Source: an uncultured Myroides sp.
Lineage (GTDB): Bacteria > Bacteroidota > Bacteroidia > Flavobacteriales > Flavobacteriaceae
NCBI GenBank assembly: GCA_913777665.1
Contig: CAJYTF010000065.1
Span: 1 to 47,073, forward strand
Length of the DNA stretch: 47,073 nt
Direction of reading: 5' to 3'
In this document: one piece after another, positions 42,257 through 47,073 of the stretch
Position numbering within the stretch: position 1 is the stretch's first letter
Layout of the letters: every line of letters begins with the position of its first letter
Translations under genes and position numbers: made by a program
The notes under the pieces: model-generated
Databases searched by the model: none
What the model was told of the DNA's origin: nothing
The model's input: the letters and a program-made list of their open reading frames with translations, nothing else

Positions 42257-42987
42257 TATTTAAAGATCATTATTAAACGGTCTGATTCTTTTTTGTAAAA
42301 TTTATGTAATTTGTAATCGCCAAAAGTATCCAACAAATAAATTCCAGCTTCTTCCATTAATGTTTCAAAATCTTCTAACGTCAATGCTTTTACTTTTTCG
42401 GTAAAATCAAAATGTTCTCCTTCAAAATCAAAAATAATATTCTTTAAAATATAACCGTTTTCAATCCATCTTTTAATAGTAAAAACAATCCCGTCGACTT
42501 CTTTTTTTTCTTCAGATTTTAAATTTTCGGTCACTTTTTCAACGTTCATAAAATCAAGGACAGCGAAACCAAAATCGTTCAAACTGTTTTTTATCGCTTT
42601 CAAAGCTGTTAAATTGTCTTCGTTGTTTTCAAAATATCCAAAACTTGTAAACAGATTAAAAATAGCATCGAATTTTTCATTAAAAGGTTCGCGCATATCT
42701 TTCACTTGAAAATGCAACGTATCATTTTCAGATTTTTTCGCAAAAGCAATACTGTTTTCAGATAAATCGGCACCTACAACATTGTATCCCAACTTGTTCA
42801 AATAAATAGAATGTCTGCCGCGACCGCAAGCCAGATCAAGCACTTTTGCATTTTCGGGTAAATTCAAATATTCGGTAATATTAACAATAAACAACTGTGC
42901 TTCGGCATAATCACGATCTTTGTATAAAATGTGATAAAAAGGGGTGTCAAACCAATTATTGCTATATGTTTTTTTAGATTCTTGCAT
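42256..42987 (-). CDS. Class I SAM-dependent methyltransferase
   Basis: The 243-residue protein has the Rossmann SAM fold: motif I LDLACGRGRHS at about 46-56, GADLSENSI as motif II, and NLFTSFGYFE near motif IV. The substrate is unknown; small-molecule methylation is likely from the fold. It is the first gene of a pair with the ZIP transporter (one-base overlap). Its -7 box lies inside the spacer of the divergent promoter for the RNA methyltransferase gene. Confidence 0.9.
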   Translation of the reverse strand: MQESKKTYSNNWFDTPFYHILYKDRDYAEAQLFIVNITEYLNLPENAKVLDLACGRGRHSIYLNKLGYNVVGADLSENSIAFAKKSENDTLHFQVKDMREPFNEKFDAIFNLFTSFGYFENNEDNLTALKAIKNSLNDFGFAVLDFMNVEKVTENLKSEEKKEVDGIVFTIKRWIENGYILKNIIFDFEGEHFDFTEKVKALTLEDFETLMEEAGIYLLDTFGDYKLHKFYKKESDRLIMIFK

Positions 42988-42997
42988 GTTAGAAATT

Positions 42998-43025
42998 TTG
43001 TGAACGCAAAAATAAGCTATTTTTG
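42998..43025 (+). promoter_or_regulatory. Complete Bacteroidota promoter for the RNA methyltransferase gene
   Basis: TTG (42998-43000), 17 bases, then TATTTTTG (43018-43025) fits the sigma-ABfr consensus, 44 bases upstream of the ATG at 43070. The spacer holds the opposite-strand box at 43007-43014. Confidence 0.75.
43007..43014 (-). promoter_or_regulatory. Bacteroidota -7 box for the methyltransferase/ZIP operon
   Basis: TATTTTTG on the minus strand matches TAnnTTTG and lies 19 bases before the start codon. It falls inside the spacer of the forward promoter, so polymerase binding on the two strands should be mutually exclusive. Confidence 0.55.
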
Positions 43026-43069
43026 TAGAATTAAATAAATTTATCGTTCCCGACGGAAAGGAATTGAAT

Positions 43070-44239
43070 ATGGAAAACTTTAAAATGGTAGCTAAAACCT
43101 TCTTTGGTTTTGAAGAGATTTTAGCAAATGAATTGGTTAAATTAGGTGCACAACGTGTTGAACAAGGTACTAGAATGGTTAGTTTTTATGGTGATCAGGG
43201 CTTTATGTACAAAGCAAATTTGGCTTTGCGTACGGCTTTAAAAATTTTAAAACCAATAAAACAATTCAAGGTTTTTAACGAAACCAGCTTGTATAACGGC
43301 GTTCAAAGTATTGATTGGAGCGAGTTTTTAAGCGTTAATAAATCGTTTTTGATTGATGCTACGATTTTCTCTGATAATTTTAATCATTCTCAATTTGTTG
43401 CTTTAAAAAGTAAAGATGCCATTGTAGATCAGTTTAAAAAGAAGTTTGATGATCGTCCGAATATCGATAAAGACCATCCTGATTTACGTATTAACATTCA
43501 TATTCAGAACGAAATTTGTACGGTTTCGTTAGATACATCGGGGGCATCGCTTCATCATCGCGGTTATCGTACAGCTACGAATATTGCACCGATTAACGAG
43601 GTTTTAGCAGCCGGAATTTTAATTTTGAGCGGTTGGACAGGGCAATCAAACTTTTTGGATCCTATGTGTGGATCGGGAACTTTTTTGGTTGAAGCAGCTA
43701 TGATTGCATGTAACATTCCACCAAATATCAACAGAAAAGAATTCGCTTTTGAAAAATGGAAAGATTGGGATGCCGATTTGTTTGAAAAAGTTGAAGAATC
43801 GTTACTTAAAAAAATTGCCGATTTTCATTTTGATATTTTTGGTTACGATAAAGCACCGTCTGCAGTTGCAAAAGCTAAAGACAATGCCAGAAATGCCAAT
43901 TTAGACGAGTATATAAAAATTGAACAAAAAAACTTTTTTGAAACCGAAAAAGAAGTACAAGGTTCACTGCACATGGTTTTTAACCCACCGTACGGCGAAC
44001 GTTTAGATATTAATTTAGAGCGTTTTTACCGTGAAATTGGCGATACCTTAAAACAAAGCTATCCTGGTACAAATTCATGGTTTATTACCGGAAATGTAGA
44101 AGCATTAAAATTTGTAGGCTTAAAACCATCGAGAAAAATTAAGTTGTTTAACGGTAAATTAGAATCACGCTTGGTGAAATACGAAATGTACGAAGGAAGC
44201 AAACGAACCAAATTTCAAAACAGACCAGATCATGAATAA
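43070..44239 (+). CDS. THUMP-domain RNA methyltransferase (RlmL/TrmN-type, UPF0020)
   Basis: The 389-residue protein has an N-terminal THUMP-type RNA-binding domain (about 5-160) and a UPF0020 methyltransferase domain with LDPMCGSGTFLVEAAM and the catalytic NPPYGERL, the motif of N2-guanine methyltransferases on rRNA or tRNA. Start was set at the ATG at 43070, preceded by GGAAAGGAA as a Shine-Dalgarno-like sequence; a TTG two codons upstream is less likely. E. coli RlmL-type targets are 23S rRNA. The small membrane gene behind overlaps by eight bases. Confidence 0.92.
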   Translation: MENFKMVAKTFFGFEEILANELVKLGAQRVEQGTRMVSFYGDQGFMYKANLALRTALKILKPIKQFKVFNETSLYNGVQSIDWSEFLSVNKSFLIDATIFSDNFNHSQFVALKSKDAIVDQFKKKFDDRPNIDKDHPDLRINIHIQNEICTVSLDTSGASLHHRGYRTATNIAPINEVLAAGILILSGWTGQSNFLDPMCGSGTFLVEAAMIACNIPPNINRKEFAFEKWKDWDADLFEKVEESLLKKIADFHFDIFGYDKAPSAVAKAKDNARNANLDEYIKIEQKNFFETEKEVQGSLHMVFNPPYGERLDINLERFYREIGDTLKQSYPGTNSWFITGNVEALKFVGLKPSRKIKLFNGKLESRLVKYEMYEGSKRTKFQNRPDHE

Positions 44240-44471
44240 AGCAACGAAAATATTACTAATCCAGTTTATGTGCTTTGCAGGTATATTTTTAGCAGCACGT
44301 TTTTTAATTGTTCATTTTGCCTTACTTACAGGTTTATGGATACCGATTGTAAGCGGAATTGCAGCAATTGTTTTGGCTCCGCAATTTAAAGTTTTTAAGG
44401 TAGATGGTAAAGACACGGTTTTTATAGCCTGGCTTTTCAGTAAAAAAGGGAAACCTGTTAATTGGTTGTAA
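44232..44471 (+). CDS. Small two-helix membrane protein
   Basis: The 79-residue protein has two membrane helices (about 6-29 and 32-50) followed by a basic tail with APQFKVFKVDGKDTVFIAWLF. I do not know a name for it. It overlaps the RNA methyltransferase gene by eight bases and is likely cotranscribed. No Cys pair or other motif is visible beyond the conserved-looking KVDGKDTV segment. Confidence 0.72.
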   Translation: MNKATKILLIQFMCFAGIFLAARFLIVHFALLTGLWIPIVSGIAAIVLAPQFKVFKVDGKDTVFIAWLFSKKGKPVNWL

Positions 44472-44611
44472 CTCGCGTATAAAGTAATTTATTTAGTTTC
44501 CTTTCTCAATCATTGAATGAAGATTAAATTTCATTTTCTGACTTATTTTTCTTATTTTAGCAAAAATCGATATAATTTAAGATATAGAGAAAGGACTAAA
44601 CTACACATTTT
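44472..44611. other. Upstream region of the Mrp operon
   Basis: The 140 AT-rich bases contain no gene. A TATTTTAG sequence near 44555 is one mismatch from the -7 consensus, and AGAGAAAGGA lies about 20 bases before the ATG. No terminator is seen for the upstream small membrane gene. Confidence 0.4.
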
Positions 44612-46933
44612 ATGCTTTTACCGATCATTGTAACCTTTTTGTTAGCCTTTTTGATGTTGCTTTTAAAGCCGCAAAAATTTTTAAGGTTGTTTAAATTTGT
44701 ATGTGCTGTTCCACTTCTATTATTCCTTTACCTAATAACCTATTTACCTGCTGTTTATCAAGGAACTAAATCAATATTATTTAAAAATGAATGGATTCCT
44801 TCTTTAGGAATTTCGTTAGACTTTAAGATCGATGGCCTTTCTATGCTTTTCGGATTAATGATTACCGGTATTGGTACATTAATTTATCTGTATGCTGCGG
44901 AATATTTGAAAAGAGATGAGAATATTCACAGGTTTTATTGCTTTTTAACTCTTTTTATGGGTGCCATGCTGGGCGTGGTTTTGTCAGACAATTTAATTAC
45001 CTTATTTATTTTCTGGGAACTAACAAGTATCAGTTCATTTTTCTTAATTGGATACAATACCGATCAGGAAGCATCGCGAAAAAGTGCCTTGTGGGCTTTG
45101 AGTTTAACAGGTTTAGGTGGATTTTTAATGTTGGCGGCATTTGCTTTAATTGGCATTGTTGCAGGAACGTATTCTTTAAACGAGCTTCTTGCATATCCCG
45201 ATGTTTTGCTAAACAACGAATATTACTACATTATTATATTTCTTCTTTTTGCGGGCGCATTCACAAAATCGGCACAATTTCCGTTTCATTTCTGGCTTCC
45301 GGGCGCAATGAAAGCTCCAACTCCAGTTTCGGCTTATCTGCATTCGGCAACCATGGTTAAAGCCGGAACTTACATTTTAGCACGTTTTTCTCCGATTTTG
45401 GGTGGCGATACTGTTTGGAATGATACCTTAATGATCGTAGGAGGAATTACTATGGTAATGGGTGCTGTGTTGAGTGTTTTTCATAAAGATATGAAAGGTT
45501 TACTGGCATATTCTACCATTTCGGCTTTGGGAATTATTGTTTTTTTGATAGGAATTGGAACAGAAACGGCTTTGTACGCAGCATGTACCTTTATTTTGGT
45601 TCATGCACTTTACAAGGCAACTTTGTTCTTAATAACAGGAATTGTAGATCACGCGACACATACCAGAGATTTATCGGTTTTAAGAGGACTTCGTAAAGTA
45701 ATGCCGGTTATTGCAATTGCAGGTTTTATCGCCGCATTATCAAGTGCCGGAATTCCTTTTACTTTTGGCTTTTTGAGTAAAGAACTAATTTACGGCGTTT
45801 CTACTGATGGAATTTGGACACAGGAAACTATATTTGTTTTAACAGGAATCGCGTTACTGACAAATATTTTTCTAACATCATCAGGATTTCTGGCAGGAAT
45901 TCGTCCGTTTTTTGGAAAACTTCCAAAAGAGTTCGAAAAAATAAAAAAACCGAATTTCTATTTATGGTTTCCCCCGGTTTTGTTGAGTGCGTTAACGCTG
46001 CTTTTCGGAATCGTTCCATCAATAATAGATCAATCTATAATAAAATCGGCAACAATTTCGGTTTTAGGAACTTCAACCCAAATGTATCTATCGCTATGGC
46101 ACGGTTTCAACTTGGTTTTGTTGTTAAGTGCTATTACAATTGTATTGGGAATTTTACTGTATTTCGCCATAAAACCATCAAGCAGAAACGAAAGCAGATT
46201 AAAAGGATTGGACGATTTTTCTCCGCAGACAATTCTTACAAGCATTGCATTAGGTATTCGTTGGTTCGCATTTAGATACACGCGCTTTTTTCATAACGGC
46301 TATTTAAGGGTGTATATCATGTTTATCGTGATCTTTTTTACGGGAATTGTTGGATACAAGCTCTTTGCAGATGTTCCGTTGCGTGTAAATACCGAAGATT
46401 TATCTGCCTTTAGAATTTATGAATTCACGGTTTTTGTCATTACTATTATTGCCATTTATTTTATTACAAGCACCACATCTAGACTAACATCAATCGCGGC
46501 ATTGGGAGTAATCGGTTATTCAATCTGTTTGATTTTCGTTTTTTACGGCGCACCCGATTTGGCAATGACACAGTTTGCAATTGATACCTTAACGGTTGTA
46601 CTTTTTGTATTGGTTTTATTCAAATTACCGCCGTTTTTAAAGTTTACCAATAAGAAGATTCAATTTAGAGACGGAGTGATTTCGGTGTGTTTCGGAATAT
46701 TAATTTCACTGATTACGTTGCAGGCTTTGGTTTCTCCGGCTGATAAAAGCGTGAGTAAATTTTATGCAGATAACGCTTATGTTTTAGCAAAAGGTAAAAA
46801 TGTGGTGAATGTTATTTTGGTCGATTTTCGTGGATTTGATACCATGATTGAAACAATTGTGCTATCTATTGCTGCGGTGGGAGTTTACAGTATTTTAAAA
46901 TATAAGACGCAAGATGGAGAGAAATCGGAATAA
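44612..46933 (+). CDS. mrpA: Mrp-type Na+/H+ antiporter subunit A (MnhA/MrpA)
   Basis: The 773-residue protein has around 20 membrane helices. The NuoL-like core includes [14 protein letters not shown] with the conserved Glu, [35 protein letters not shown] and [18 protein letters not shown]. The C-terminal part has [20 protein letters not shown] and [15 protein letters not shown], which are the MbhD/MbhE-like (DUF4040) signatures. The Mrp complex exports sodium or other monovalent cations against protons, supporting pH and salt tolerance. The MnhB gene overlaps its end by 20 bases and runs off the window. Confidence 0.94.
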   Translation: MLLPIIVTFLLAFLMLLLKPQKFLRLFKFVCAVPLLLFLYLITYLPAVYQGTKSILFKNEWIPSLGISLDFKIDGLSMLFGLMITGIGTLIYLYAAEYLKRDENIHRFYCFLTLFMGAMLGVVLSDNLITLFIFWELTSISSFFLIGYNTDQEASRKSALWALSLTGLGGFLMLAAFALIGIVAGTYSLNELLAYPDVLLNNEYYYIIIFLLFAGAFTKSAQFPFHFWLPGAMKAPTPVSAYLHSATMVKAGTYILARFSPILGGDTVWNDTLMIVGGITMVMGAVLSVFHKDMKGLLAYSTISALGIIVFLIGIGTETALYAACTFILVHALYKATLFLITGIVDHATHTRDLSVLRGLRKVMPVIAIAGFIAALSSAGIPFTFGFLSKELIYGVSTDGIWTQETIFVLTGIALLTNIFLTSSGFLAGIRPFFGKLPKEFEKIKKPNFYLWFPPVLLSALTLLFGIVPSIIDQSIIKSATISVLGTSTQMYLSLWHGFNLVLLLSAITIVLGILLYFAIKPSSRNESRLKGLDDFSPQTILTSIALGIRWFAFRYTRFFHNGYLRVYIMFIVIFFTGIVGYKLFADVPLRVNTEDLSAFRIYEFTVFVITIIAIYFITSTTSRLTSIAALGVIGYSICLIFVFYGAPDLAMTQFAIDTLTVVLFVLVLFKLPPFLKFTNKKIQFRDGVISVCFGILISLITLQALVSPADKSVSKFYADNAYVLAKGKNVVNVILVDFRGFDTMIETIVLSIAAVGVYSILKYKTQDGEKSE

Positions 46934-47073
46934 GGAAAGATTAGACAAAACAATCTTAAGAACATCAACAAATTACCTATTACCCTTATTGATTTTGTTC
47001 TCGATTTTTTTGTTGATACGTGGACATTACCTTCCTGGTGGCGGTTTTGTGGGCGGTTTGGTAGCGTCTATCG
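46914..47073 (+). CDS. mrpB: Mrp-type antiporter subunit B, 5' end only
   Basis: The window ends inside this gene. The first 53 codons read [20 protein letters not shown], followed by a membrane helix ([20 protein letters not shown]) and [10 protein letters not shown], which is the hallmark of MnhB/MrpB. The ATG overlaps the subunit A gene by 20 bases, a usual arrangement in mrp operons. The remaining subunits (C to G) should lie to the right of the window. Confidence 0.85.
   Translation, partial: MERNRNKERLDKTILRTSTNYLLPLLILFSIFLLIRGHYLPGGGFVGGLVASI

Noticed and set aside
43064..43069. TTG start for the RNA methyltransferase
   Set aside because: ATG two codons later has a better position after GGAAAGGAA, and homologues begin near MENFKMVAK.
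1..47073. tRNA, rRNA, CRISPR array, prophage or transposase
   Set aside because: I looked for cloverleaf-like segments, regularly spaced direct repeats and integrase or transposase frames and found none. The regular repeat at 4137-4541 is coding without spacers, so it is not a CRISPR.

Overview
The window looks like a chromosomal segment of a Flavobacteriaceae bacterium (Bacteroidota), possibly Flavobacterium- or Myroides-like; the genus cannot be fixed from sequence alone. The evidence is a very AT-rich genome, Bacteroidota -7 promoter boxes (TAnnTTTG, twice with a TTG element exactly 17 bases upstream), a secreted nuclease with a type IX secretion sorting domain, and lineage-typical families (OstA-like protein, DUF2027-Smr protein, CCC-motif membrane protein, MoxR/DUF58/DUF4350/DUF4129 operon, type II MenB). 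No rRNA, tRNA, CRISPR array, prophage or insertion sequence was seen.

Region 1 (1-5600) is a stress-type accessory island. It holds an Asn/Gln-rich disordered protein, a minus-strand operon of two short-chain dehydrogenases plus a CinA-family protein, an unusual low-complexity protein (poly-acidic half, Ser/Gly/Arg repeat half, KGG-like tail), and a DUF892 ferritin-like protein. The last two recall the YciG/YciF pair of enterobacteria. None of the island genes has an obvious TAnnTTTG box upstream, unlike several genes further along.

Region 2 (5600-20050) is a mostly minus-strand core block: DUF349 / NlpC lipoprotein / SMUG2-type glycosylase / DUF1801 operon, shikimate dehydrogenase, a TPR protein, an OstA-like protein with a class III aminotransferase, then SpoT-type (p)ppGpp enzyme / Fur-family regulator / PurA, an outer-membrane beta-barrel protein, and a TrmH-family RNA methyltransferase.

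Region 3 (19244-27618) is a compact seven-gene operon (SpoIIM-like, polytopic membrane protein, DUF4129, DUF4350, MoxR ATPase, DUF58, TrmH-family) with a divergent RDD-TRIC pair starting 19 bases away. Its architecture resembles an ATPase chaperone working with membrane and VWA-like partners. A long imperfect palindrome follows the TRIC gene.

Region 4 (27837-47073) is mixed: S41 peptidase and serine hydrolase lipoproteins, MenB, S51 peptidase, T9SS endonuclease I, a class D beta-lactamase-like protein that has lost its catalytic motifs, small membrane proteins (CCC-motif, DUF2752), an Smr protein, a FucP-type sugar transporter, beta-barrel and lipoproteins, RarD/EamA, a cysteine desulfurase, a ZIP transporter, two methyltransferases, and the start of an Mrp-type cation/proton antiporter operon that runs off the right edge. 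Strong stem-loop terminators separate many convergent or consecutive units. The best leads for something undescribed are the acidic/SGR/KGG protein with its 51-base tandem repeat, the class D beta-lactamase-like pseudoenzyme, and the decayed SDR paralog.
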